From contig JAZOSO010000035.1 in the NCBI GenBank assembly GCA_045657185.1, positions 1 through 6,089 of the forward strand: a stretch of 6,089 nt of DNA, in the 5' to 3' direction. A program made the translations under genes and the position numbers. The stretch is from RGIG5270 sp045657185. GTDB lineage: Bacteria > Verrucomicrobiota > Lentisphaeria > Victivallales > Victivallaceae. This document shows positions 1-6,089 of the stretch, one piece after another; position 1 is the stretch's first letter, and the number at the start of each line of letters is the position of its first letter. The notes beneath the pieces are model-generated. The model did no database searches, was not told the origin of the DNA, and was given only the letters and a program-made list of their open reading frames with translations.

Positions 1-536
1 AAGTTGACACTGCCGCCGGTAATTGAACCTGCCTCAAATGAAGCGTAAGAACCGACTTTGATAACAGCATCATCATCGGCAACATCCCATGCGCCGTTGA
101 CAACAACTTTACCTTCTGCGGCAATGTTCAAGCTGTCAAGGTTGGTAACGGAATCGGCGGTAAATTCAACACCGCTTGCGATATAGGCGGAATCATAGCC
201 GTCTTTCATATCAACTGCGGCAAACTTGGCATTGGTATCTTTTCCGATATAGATATCGTCACCTTCATCAGTACCGTTGAAGTTATTGATATTAACAACA
301 GCATTACCGCTGACAAAGAGGTTTGAACCGTCCTCGACACTGCCGGTAACGGTCAATTCAACATTGTTATTGAGAACAACATTGTTGAGTTCGCCGGGAG
401 TAACGGTGATTTCTTCGGTAACAATATTTGAATTTGAACCGATATTGACACTGCCTTCGCTGGAGATGGATTCTGTAACAATATCAGTTCCGGGAGCGAT
501 GACACTGTTTCCGTTATCTGCAGGTTTGACAGGTTC
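1..536 (-). other. Pro-containing linker and resumed beta-helix coils (residues 1681-1858, continuing)
   Basis: A linker, PVKPADNGNSVIAPGTDI (1681-1698), leads out of the Ig-like pair. The next section begins ESISSEGSVNIGSNSNIV and has short coils with NNVELTVTGSV, NAVVNINNF and GKVVVNGAWDV. A stretch at 1768-1780 (GTDEGDDIYIGKD) is acidic and loosely resembles a calcium-binding RTX nonapeptide but does not match the consensus. No IYVN head occurs here, so this is a different kind of section from modules 1-3. It is still open at the window edge. Confidence 0.5.
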
Positions 537-3500
537 TGCAACAGAGTAAGTGTATTCTGCTTTAAGACCTGCTTTATCTGTGATAACGATTGTGTAAGTT
601 TCACCTGCAACAGCATCAACACTGCAGATACCGTCAACAATTGCAACTTCAGCACCGTTTACAGTAACAGAACTGAAGAGGCCTGAGTTGTCAGCAACTG
701 CAAATGAGAGTTTGCCGTCTGCGAATTTGATATTTTCAGCATAAGGATTGTTATAATCCTTAATATCAGTGAAAGTACCGTTATAAACACCTGTACGGCC
801 GAAGTGGTCGGTAGCGGTGATGATATAATCGAAACTTGAGGGCAGAGAACCGGCAAAGTCAGCGGCAGTCCAAGTAACAGTGTTGTCAGTGACTGCATAA
901 TTTTTGCCGTTGACGGTCAGAGTGTAAACAACTTCACTGTCAGTACCGATAGCGTCAGAATCAACAGTAAAGACAAATGAGTATTCGCCGTCTTTCTGAA
1001 CAGCTTCAGTTTCGATAGTAATTGCGCCGTCGATTTGAGCAACGATAATCTGTTCATCAGAAACACCGATGTGATAGACAGTACCATTTTCAACATAATA
1101 GTAACTGCCTACAACAGAATTGACTTCACAACCGTTGACTGAAACGATCTGATCAAGACTGACATCGGCATTGATGAGGAGATTTGCGCCCTCTGCATCA
1201 TAAACAAAGTTTGTAATGCTCAAAACTGCATCATTATCACTGTCAACTGCGGCATTACCGGAAATTGCATCTGCATCCAAAGTAACATTGCCGTTAAGTT
1301 CAACAGTGCCATTATTGGTAATAATATCAGCAAATGCGGCATCAGTGATTTTAACAATACCTGCATTTTCAAATACACCTGAAACATTGAGAGTTGAATT
1401 ATTGATATTCATTACACTGTCTGTATATTTGAGATAAATATTACCGGCATTGACAACAGATGAATCAGTAAAGTTGAATTCAGATGCACCCCAGCGCATA
1501 CCGCCGTTATTGCTGTCATGGATAACACCGGCATCAACAATTGCGCCTTGGGCAGTAAATACTGAAGCTTCTGCTAACAGATAATTGGTATCAACAGTAC
1601 CTTTAACGGTTATATCAGTATAACCGAGCTGGACTCTGCCTGTACTGATTTCGCCTGACTCATAAACGGTATGAGTTCCATCGAAAAGATATGTACAGCC
1701 CCAATTCTGACCGCCGGTAATAGTACCGTAAAGATCAAGGGACGGACCATAGTACATATACCAGCCTGCGGCATTGTCATAAATTTCAAAGGTAACATTT
1801 TCGTCAATAGTAATGGTAATATCTTCAGCTTCATCAAAACCGAAATCAAGTCCTACTATTGTCTGACTGACAGTAACTGCTTCATCCGCAGTAAAAATAA
1901 TATCACCGGAACCGTAAACAAAGTCCATAGTTTTATCAACAGCAACATCACTTTCAATTTTTACAACAGTATCACTGCCGTCAGTATTGAGCATATTGGC
2001 AACATTGCTGAAATCAGCAACTGCATTATAACCGAAGAGGTAGCCGTCACCGACGACATCGCCGTTTTCGGCAGTTGCCCATTCGGCATTGACATAAATT
2101 GTGTCTGTTGCCTGATTGCTGAGATAAAGGTCGTTCCAGAGAACTTTGTAATTATCATTCCAGACATTGCCGAGGATAGCTTTGTAATCAGCTTCGGTCA
2201 TTGAACCTTCACCGGTGTAATCAAACAAGTTGTAGTTGCCTGTTTTGAATTCATCAATATTGCTGATACTGATAGTGCCGCCGGTAATTTCTTTGAAACT
2301 GACAGTTGAATCAATATCCATGCTGAAATTGTTTCCTGTAAGCTTCAAAGTATCAACATTGAGGTCGGAATTGACCAAGTCAACAGAACCGATAGCGGTG
2401 AAAGTGTATTTCTTTTCCTGATGAATTTCTGTTTTGGCTTCATCTTTGTAGCAGACAGCTTTGTAAACGCCTGCGGGCTGAGTGCTGAACTTGGGTGAGA
2501 AAGTTGAACCGCTGGTTGAAGTTCTGACGATAGTTTCAAGTTCATTACCTTCTGCATCATACAGTACAGCGTAGTAAACTTTACCTTTTTCAAGCTGATT
2601 GAAATTGAAAGATTCACTCTTTGTGCCGGAAGCATCAACAGTACCTGCGGTAATTGAAGAGTCAGTTACGCTGACTTTGTTTGCAACTGCAACTTCAGCA
2701 CCTTTTTCAACAGTGATGGATGAACCGTTGGTCATAGTGAGAGTCTGAGCAGCATTTCCGGTATAACCGAGCCAGACTTTTTCTGCGGCAGTATCAGCAG
2801 CACCGTCATCAATAGTAATGGAAGTATTATCCAAAGTCAAATTGCCGAAAATGGTACCGACTGTACTGTAATAAGTATTTTCATTCATCAAATTATGACC
2901 TTTGATAGTAACAGTTGTGTCGGTCATAGTTGTTTTATACAATCCTGTTCCCTTGACAGCCAGAATACCGTCAATGGTAAGAATAGTATCGGTAAATGAA
3001 GCATTTGCCAGCAAGCCCATATCGCCGACTTCAATCAAAGCATTGTTTGCAACAATTGAACGATTGATATGTGCGAGCAGAGAAATACTCATGGTCTGAT
3101 AATTAACTCCGCTCTTGCCGTTGATAAAACGGATTTCAGCGCGTTTTTCAGAATCAGCATCACCAATAATCCATTTGTTTTTGACATGAGTATTGCCATA
3201 TCCTGCACTTGCGGGACGGGCAGACTGGAGAATACCGCCGCCTTCGATAGTCATGGCAAAAACTGCATCCCATTTGCTGTTGGCATTACCGACAACTGCA
3301 CCGTCTTTAACAACAACAGCTGCAATTCCGTCAGCCTGTTTCGGGAAACAGTTACCGCTGATAGTGGTAGTCTTTTCAAAGACCATGGTTGCTTTTTTGG
3401 CGTTAACGCTTGAGAAAGCATAAGCACCGTCCCAGCTGCTGAACTTGTTAACGCCCCAGCCTTCGGTTGATGAATTGTAGTCACTGCTGACATAGATAAA

Positions 3501-5576
3501 TTCGGGAGATTTATTCAGAATAACGTCGCCATCATCTTCATAAGTAAGATAATACAGACTGTTTGCTCCGGTAAGTTTTACGCCGGAAATCGGACCTGCA
3601 AGATTGAGGTCGATAACTTTGACAGTCTCTCCGGTATAACCTGTTGCATCAATGGTGATTGTGCCTGCATTGTTGAAGTAATCATTAACAACAAGTTTAC
3701 TGGTTGCATCAATGGTAATAGAACCGGTCTGTCCGGCAAAAGTGGTATTGATATTGCCGCCGCCGGTAAGATTATTTGCCTGTGCATTGTCAAAACGGTC
3801 AAGAGTGAAAACTGCACCGTTGGTCAACGAAATAGTACCGATGTTGTAAAATTCAACTGATTTAGTCTTGTTTGCAATAGTCAATGTTGATGCGTCAACA
3901 GTGATTGCACCTGCATTCAAACTGCCTTTGCCGGACCAATCGCCGAGAGCATTGTTGACAAGAGCAAAATTGACAACAGAATTATTTTTGACACTGAATG
4001 TACCGACATTGCCGAATGCAGTTGCTTTGAAGTTTGAATTGTCGATATTGACTGTGCCTTTGGCATGATTATTGGTAAAATAATTATTGATTTCAAAAAC
4101 ACTGTCTTTGACATTCAGCTCAACTTCAGGAGCTTTAGCTGCATCATAACCGGCCTTAGTCTGATTGACGGCATATTTATATGCGGAAGCAACGTATGAA
4201 TTTTCAAAATTCATTACAATTTTGCCGCCGGTTGCATTGGTATTTTTGGTAGTAATATGACCGCTGCCGAAAGTGAAATAAGCGTTTTTAACATTCATAA
4301 CAGCTTCGCCGCCGCCGGTACTCAAAGAAATACCATTGATGTCAAGAGAGGCTTTAAGTGCAGCTCTTTCTTCAGCAGTAAGAGCTTTGACATCTTCAAT
4401 AGTGCCGTTAATATTCCATACGCCTGTACCGCCGAGAGTCCATCTTGCGCCTGTTGCAGTCAGAGATGCTCCTTCGCTTACGTTAAAGCTCATACCACTG
4501 GTAGCGTAAGCTGCTGAATTGATAACATTATCACCTTTGAAAGTAACTCCGTCAAAACGGAAGCTGCTTGCACCTGTGTAATTGATATTGCTGTCAACAA
4601 GAGCTGCGCCTTCTGCAAAAGTGATAAGGTTGCCGGTCATGTCACGGATAACCAAAGTTGATTCGCCGCTGACATTGATTTTGCCGTTATTGGTAAGAAT
4701 ACCTTTGTTATTAGCATCAATGACACCATTACTGGCAACTTTGCCGTCTGCAATCAAAGTACTGCCTGCGACATTGATAGTTCCTGCATTGGTGATATTG
4801 CCGGAAACTTCCATAACAGAACCGTTAGTCAAATTAAGAACCGCAGTTTCACTGTTCAAACGCAATTCGCCGTAGCCGTTGCTGACGGGATTGTAATACC
4901 AGACACCGTCTGCATCGGTACCAAGCTGAATAAGAGAGTTGTCAGCAGTGATAATACCGTTATCTTTGATATAAAATCCCTGGTAAGAAGCAATATAAGA
5001 ATCTTCAACAGATAAAGTACCTGCAACGTTACGGGAATATTGCAAAAAAACCTGACGGTCGGCAAGTTTGGCATCGGCAACGTTAAAATCATCTCTTCCT
5101 TTAACTGCAAAAGTAGCATCTGCATCAATTTGCAATTCTTCTTTATAAACATTAAATGCGCCGCCGGCTTCAACATTAACAGTGCAATTTGCGTAAATTT
5201 TTGCATTATAAATACTGACAGCTGAATTTGCTTTGACAACTGCGTCAGCATTAAAAAAGAATGCTTTTGTTGCCACAGTGCTGTCCAATTTGAAACCGTC
5301 AAAAATAACTTTGGCATCACTTCCTTCAGCTCTGGTGAAATAAATCCAGCCACCGAGAGTTGTCCAAGTAACATTACCACCGGAAACAGTCAAATCCTTG
5401 CTCAAAGTTACAGTTGTATTGGCAGCAGGACCTGCTTCACTGATATCTCCGACGATTTCAATCGCATCGGTCTCGGCTGTAACATTTGCCAATGCTTCTG
5501 CGAAACTTGTGTAAGCTGCATCATATCCTTCGGGGATGCTGCCTTCCCAAGCTGCATTTACATAAATTTTACTCAT
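1..5576 (-). CDS. Giant modular beta-helix adhesin-like surface protein, 3' end outside window
   Basis: The frame is open for 1858 codons from ATG 5576..5574 to the window edge. The start is secure: AAAGGA (5588-5583) lies 6 nt upstream, and an in-frame TAA (5594-5592) sits six codons before the ATG. The protein begins MSKIYVNAAW and has no hydrophobic signal peptide. It is rich in Asn, Thr, Val, Gly, Ala and Asp and has only six Cys (131, 743, 1042, 1294, 1483, 1651). Short degenerate coils such as NAGTINVAG, NNGKINVSG, NAGTITIDA and NNGTVELNG recur, as expected for a right-handed parallel beta-helix of the adhesin or autotransporter-passenger type. The order is module 1 (1-691), module 2 with an Ig/FnIII-like insert (692-1157), module 3 (1158-1506), two Ig-like domains (1507-1680), a linker and more coils (1699 onward). 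No catalytic motif is apparent. The role is inferred as surface attachment or structure. Export could be by type I secretion or a C-terminal translocator, but the C-terminus is not in the window. The exact family was not confirmed. Confidence 0.9.
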   Translation of the reverse strand, partial: MSKIYVNAAWEGSIPEGYDAAYTSFAEALANVTAETDAIEIVGDISEAGPAANTTVTLSKDLTVSGGNVTWTTLGGWIYFTRAEGSDAKVIFDGFKLDSTVATKAFFFNADAVVKANSAVSIYNAKIYANCTVNVEAGGAFNVYKEELQIDADATFAVKGRDDFNVADAKLADRQVFLQYSRNVAGTLSVEDSYIASYQGFYIKDNGIITADNSLIQLGTDADGVWYYNPVSNGYGELRLNSETAVLNLTNGSVMEVSGNITNAGTINVAGSTLIADGKVASNGVIDANNKGILTNNGKINVSGESTLVIRDMTGNLITFAEGAALVDSNINYTGASSFRFDGVTFKGDNVINSAAYATSGMSFNVSEGASLTATGARWTLGGTGVWNINGTIEDVKALTAEERAALKASLDINGISLSTGGGEAVMNVKNAYFTFGSGHITTKNTNATGGKIVMNFENSYVASAYKYAVNQTKAGYDAAKAPEVELNVKDSVFEINNYFTNNHAKGTVNIDNSNFKATAFGNVGTFSVKNNSVVNFALVNNALGDWSGKGSLNAGAITVDASTLTIANKTKSVEFYNIGTISLTNGAVFTLDRFDNAQANNLTGGGNINTTFAGQTGSITIDATSKLVVNDYFNNAGTITIDATGYTGETVKVIDLNLAGPISGVKLTGANSLYYLTYEDDGDVILNKSPEFIYVSSDYNSSTEGWGVNKFSSWDGAYAFSSVNAKKATMVFEKTTTISGNCFPKQADGIAAVVVKDGAVVGNANSKWDAVFAMTIEGGGILQSARPASAGYGNTHVKNKWIIGDADSEKRAEIRFINGKSGVNYQTMSISLLAHINRSIVANNALIEVGDMGLLANASFTDTILTIDGILAVKGTGLYKTTMTDTTVTIKGHNLMNENTYYSTVGTIFGNLTLDNTSITIDDGAADTAAEKVWLGYTGNAAQTLTMTNGSSITVEKGAEVAVANKVSVTDSSITAGTVDASGTKSESFNFNQLEKGKVYYAVLYDAEGNELETIVRTSTSGSTFSPKFSTQPAGVYKAVCYKDEAKTEIHQEKKYTFTAIGSVDLVNSDLNVDTLKLTGNNFSMDIDSTVSFKEITGGTISISNIDEFKTGNYNLFDYTGEGSMTEADYKAILGNVWNDNYKVLWNDLYLSNQATDTIYVNAEWATAENGDVVGDGYLFGYNAVADFSNVANMLNTDGSDTVVKIESDVAVDKTMDFVYGSGDIIFTADEAVTVSQTIVGLDFGFDEAEDITITIDENVTFEIYDNAAGWYMYYGPSLDLYGTITGGQNWGCTYLFDGTHTVYESGEISTGRVQLGYTDITVKGTVDTNYLLAEASVFTAQGAIVDAGVIHDSNNGGMRWGASEFNFTDSSVVNAGNIYLKYTDSVMNINNSTLNVSGVFENAGIVKITDAAFADIITNNGTVELNGNVTLDADAISGNAAVDSDNDAVLSITNFVYDAEGANLLINADVSLDQIVSVNGCEVNSVVGSYYYVENGTVYHIGVSDEQIIVAQIDGAITIETEAVQKDGEYSFVFTVDSDAIGTDSEVVYTLTVNGKNYAVTDNTVTWTAADFAGSLPSSFDYIITATDHFGRTGVYNGTFTDIKDYNNPYAENIKFADGKLSFAVADNSGLFSSVTVNGAEVAIVDGICSVDAVAGETYTIVITDKAGLKAEYTYSVAEPVKPADNGNSVIAPGTDIVTESISSEGSVNIGSNSNIVTEEITVTPGELNNVVLNNNVELTVTGSVEDGSNLFVSGNAVVNINNFNGTDEGDDIYIGKDTNAKFAAVDMKDGYDSAYIASGVEFTADSVTNLDSLNIAAEGKVVVNGAWDVADDDAVIKVGSYASFEAGSITGGSVN
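537..1058 (-). other. Two tandem Ig-like domains (about residues 1507-1680)
   Basis: The first domain (about 1507-1605) has EYSFVFTVDSDAIG, VVYTLTVNGKNY, TVTWTAADF and then FDYIITATDHFGRTG. That last strand, Y-x-I-x-A-T-D-x-x-G, is the usual final-strand pattern of bacterial Ig-like surface domains. The second (about 1611-1680) has KLSFAVADNSGLFSSVTVNG, a short G-I-C strand, and ETYTIVITDKAGLKAEYTY, with the same Y-T-I-x-I-T-D-x-A-G ending. The two differ clearly from the beta-helix coils around them and probably act as spacers or binding domains. The family assignment is by motif only. Confidence 0.6.
1059..2105 (-). other. Module 3 of the giant protein (residues 1158-1506)
   Basis: The head DTIYVNAEW (IYV at 1160-1162) is nearly identical to the protein's N-terminus. 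FGYNAVADFSNVANML and a V-x-K-I-E-S-D-V strand follow, matching the first coil of module 1. Later coils include ITVKGTVD, NAGNIYLK, TLNVSGVFENAG and NNGTVELNGNV. The module closes with LLINADVSLDQIVSVNG and a Tyr-rich stretch containing SYYYVENGTVY, then passes into the Ig-like pair. Confidence 0.55.
2106..3503 (-). other. Module 2 of the giant protein (residues 692-1157)
   Basis: The head is EFIYVSSDY (IYV at 694-696), followed by WDGAYAFSSV, which corresponds to SFAEALANV of module 1. Coils run to about residue 984. An Ig/FnIII-like insert then interrupts the repeats, and a short coil region with GGTISISNI brings the module to its end at NYKVLWNDLYLSN. The second half of this ending resembles the end of module 1. 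The head is the most diverged of the three, with Ser for Asn and Tyr for Trp. Confidence 0.55.
2397..2624 (-). other. Ig/FnIII-like insert within module 2 (about residues 985-1060)
   Basis: The repeat-type composition stops here and a compact alternating-strand pattern appears. It contains GKVYYAVLYDAEGNELETI, then a Ser/Thr turn, then PAGVYKAVCYKDEAKTEI and KKYTF. A polar G-x-Y strand, a D-x-x-G-N-E hairpin and a later G-x-Y-x-A strand suggest a small beta-sandwich of the Ig or fibronectin III type. It has the only Cys (1042) in this part of the protein. The assignment rests on pattern alone, and the boundaries are approximate. Confidence 0.45.
3504..5576 (-). other. Module 1 of the giant protein (residues 1-691)
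   Basis: The module opens with the IYVNAAW head (residues 4-10). A coil containing SFAEALANV and IEIVGDIS follows, resembling the first coil of pectate-lyase-like beta-helices, where an aliphatic F..A...V segment precedes an I-x-I strand. About 600 residues of irregular coils come next, with recurring NAG/NNG turns followed by T/K-I-x-V strands. The module ends with a hydrophobic block, VKVIDLNLAG, then SLYYLTYEDDGDVILN, just before the next head. This ending matches the module 2 ending in layout (Tyr-rich strand, short Asp/Gly or Asn/Asp turn, then an aliphatic L-[S/N] strand), which supports a true domain boundary at about residue 691. Confidence 0.6.
3643..3716 (-). repeat. 60-bp-spaced direct repeat encoding two consecutive beta-helix coils
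   Basis: The 14-mer GTTGCATCAATGGT occurs on the plus strand at 3643-3656 and 3703-3716, exactly 60 bp apart. In the protein these give TITIDATG and SITIDATS around D643 and D623. The 20-residue period fits one beta-helix rung and shows that neighbouring rungs can be recent duplicates. Confidence 0.7.
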
Positions 5577-5594
5577 AACAAATCCTTTCTGTTA
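5577..5594 (-). promoter_or_regulatory. Ribosome binding site and start context of the giant gene
   Basis: On the minus strand AAAGGA (5588-5583) is followed by a 6-nt spacer and ATG. An in-frame TAA at 5594-5592 closes the frame just upstream, so no longer N-terminus is possible without readthrough. A weak promoter could lie just above (TTGATT at 5626-5621, a 17-nt spacer, AACAAT at 5603-5598), but each box matches the consensus at only four of six positions, and it is not called separately. Confidence 0.8.
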
Positions 5595-5612
5595 TTTATT
5601 GTTATGTTCAAT

Positions 5613-5729
5613 TCAATAAAAATCAACGATGGAAATAATTACACAAAAAAAGGCAAAAAAAGACCTTGCGGCAATCATTTCAAATAATTCCGCAACATCT
5701 TTTTTTGCCCTTTTTAAAACAGTAATCAT
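5613..5729 (-). CDS. Possible 38-aa small membrane or leader peptide overlapping the hairpin
   Basis: ATG at 5729..5727 is preceded by AGGAG (5739-5735) with a 5-nt spacer, a strong ribosome binding site. The peptide has a basic amphipathic N-half (MITVLKRAKKDVAELFEM) and a hydrophobic stretch, SFFAFFCVIISIV (residues 23-35), ending DFY before TGA (5615-5613). The shape is that of a small single-span membrane peptide or a signal-like leader. It is in the same register as the giant gene, whose ATG begins 36 nt after its stop. The hairpin lies entirely inside it, so it may be only a by-product of the terminator's A/T tracts. No homologue is recognised. Confidence 0.35.
   Translation of the reverse strand: MITVLKRAKKDVAELFEMIAARSFFAFFCVIISIVDFY
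5646..5715 (-). terminator. Long hairpin with U-tracts, likely intrinsic terminator or attenuator read on the minus strand
   Basis: Arms 5715-5690 and 5671-5646 (26 nt each) enclose an 18-nt loop. In minus-strand RNA all positions pair except one G-G mismatch (5696/5665), because 5697/5664 and 5710/5651 become G-U wobbles. In plus-strand RNA the same two positions are mismatches (A-C), so the structure favours minus-strand transcription. The descending arm carries a run of seven U, then GCC and six U. The G/C core is CCGCAA paired with TTGCGG. It lies 69 nt before the giant gene's ATG and could end transcription from the upstream frame or gate entry into the giant gene. Confidence 0.6.
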
Positions 5730-5734
5730 TTTCA

Positions 5735-5739
5735 CTCCT
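5735..5739 (-). promoter_or_regulatory. Shine-Dalgarno AGGAG overlapping the upstream stop codon
   Basis: The TGA of the upstream frame (5741-5739) shares its A with AGGAG, giving TGAGGAG, and ATG follows after five bases. This is the usual arrangement for translational coupling between adjacent genes and is the best evidence that the 38-codon frame is translated. Confidence 0.45.
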
Positions 5740-6089
5740 CACAAACGGAGCAGACACAAAGAATAAACCCTGCGTCTGAAATATTCGCCTTTCGTATGGT
5801 TGCTGATTTTAATAATATTGCGCCTGACTGCGGCAAAAGAACTCCTCAGACAGTCAATAGTAATATTGACATAATGGGATATTTGTTTACTGACAACATA
5901 AAATATTGATTGCGAACATTTTACAGATACAGACCTCTCTTTTGTATGATTGCTTCGGACAAAGAATACTGTATCGTCAGATTGGAGTTGAGGAGGATTT
6001 ACACACTCGGAACGCATGTGACTTTTTTCATCGGCAGAAATTGTAAATGATTGATTATCAAGAAATCCGGACACAACAAAACCGTCCGT
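5739..6089 (-). CDS. Unidentified open frame, 5' end outside window
   Basis: The frame is open for 116 codons from the window edge to TGA at 5741-5739. A GTG at 6074 or an ATG in the SHMRSEC context could start it, but neither is convincing and it may simply continue beyond the window. The residues are unusually rich in Ser, Arg, Asn and Cys, with SNHTK twice, 50 residues apart (SNHTKERSVSV and SNHTKGEYF). Val GTA and Ile ATA codons are common here but scarce in the giant gene, so it is either a gene of different origin, a decayed gene, or not coding. An open frame this long is unlikely by chance at this AT content. No family is recognised. Confidence 0.3.
   Translation of the reverse strand, partial: TDGFVVSGFLDNQSFTISADEKSHMRSECVNPPQLQSDDTVFFVRSNHTKERSVSVKCSQSIFYVVSKQISHYVNITIDCLRSSFAAVRRNIIKISNHTKGEYFRRRVYSLCLLRL
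5789..5954. repeat. Imperfect 16-bp direct repeat spaced 150 bp
   Basis: Plus-strand CTTTCGTATGGTTGCT (5789-5804) and CTTTTGTATGATTGCT (5939-5954) differ at two positions, both transitions. The spacing of exactly 150 bp keeps them in the same minus-strand frame, where both encode SNHTK. Both differences are silent in that frame. Confidence 0.5.
5853..5870. promoter_or_regulatory. Operator-like inverted repeat
   Basis: GTCAATA and TATTGAC form a perfect 7-bp dyad around a 4-nt centre (GTAA). It lies upstream of the small frame and the giant gene and could bind a dimeric regulator. Short dyads of this size occur by chance in AT-rich DNA, and no promoter was identified next to it. Confidence 0.2.

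Noticed and set aside
237..275. RTX calcium-binding repeats (GTDEGDDIYIGKD)
   Set aside because: It is a single acidic stretch that does not follow the GGxGxDxUx nonapeptide pattern and is not repeated in tandem.
1671..2204. 177-codon open frame on the plus strand
   Set aside because: It lies wholly opposite the giant gene, its product is compositionally odd with many Cys and Ile, and it has no convincing ribosome binding site. It is an antisense shadow.
4257..4517. 86-codon and similar plus-strand frames across 277-4875
   Set aside because: All are opposite the long coding frame, show no domain features and are best explained as shadows caused by its biased codon use.
4856..5380. 174-codon open frame on the minus strand in another register
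   Set aside because: It overlaps the giant gene completely, and its Leu/Met/Gln-rich product is the usual out-of-frame reading of a Val/Ala/Asn/Thr-rich repeat gene.
1..5576. Hydrophobic signal peptide or membrane span in the giant protein
   Set aside because: The N-terminus is polar, and no stretch of about 20 hydrophobic residues was found in the translated 1858 residues.
5739..6089. Transposase or insertion-sequence remnant upstream
   Set aside because: No catalytic motif, terminal inverted repeats or target duplication could be seen. The 16-bp direct repeat alone is not enough.
1..6089. tRNA, rRNA or CRISPR array
   Set aside because: No cloverleaf, rRNA-like conserved segment or regularly spaced identical repeats were seen. 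The repetitiveness in the window is protein-level coil repetition.

Overview
Almost the whole window is the 5' part of one very long gene on the minus strand. It starts at an ATG at 5576..5574 and stays open through position 1, giving 1858 complete codons with no stop inside the window. The product is a giant, low-complexity, Asn/Thr/Val/Gly/Ala/Asp-rich protein of the surface-exposed or secreted beta-helix (adhesin-like) type. The short frames on both strands across 1-5576 are shadows of it.

Layout, read in the gene's own direction from right to left. Positions 6089-5739 hold an open frame of unknown identity that enters from outside the window. Its stop overlaps a Shine-Dalgarno sequence for a 38-codon frame (5729-5613) with a hydrophobic C-terminus. 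A long hairpin (5646-5715) lies inside that small frame and looks like an intrinsic terminator for the minus strand. A short AT-rich leader with a clear ribosome binding site follows, then the giant gene. All three frames share one reading register and are separated only by stop codons.

The giant protein is modular. An N-terminal head of the form I-Y-V-[N/S]-[A/S]-x-[W/Y] occurs three times, at residues 4, 694 and 1160. Each copy opens a new run of beta-helix-like coils. An Ig/FnIII-like insert sits in module 2 and two Ig-like domains follow module 3. Beta-helix-like coils resume after a Pro-containing linker and continue beyond the window. There is no N-terminal signal peptide, and an in-frame stop six codons upstream fixes the start, so export must rely on a signal that is not visible here, perhaps at the missing C-terminus.

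The organism is probably a Gram-negative, host-associated bacterium of modest GC. From memory of similar giant proteins that begin with a short lysine or threonine leader and IYVN, Lentisphaerota-like gut bacteria are one possibility. This is a weak guess and nothing in the window proves it. No RNA genes, CRISPR arrays or recognisable mobile elements were found.
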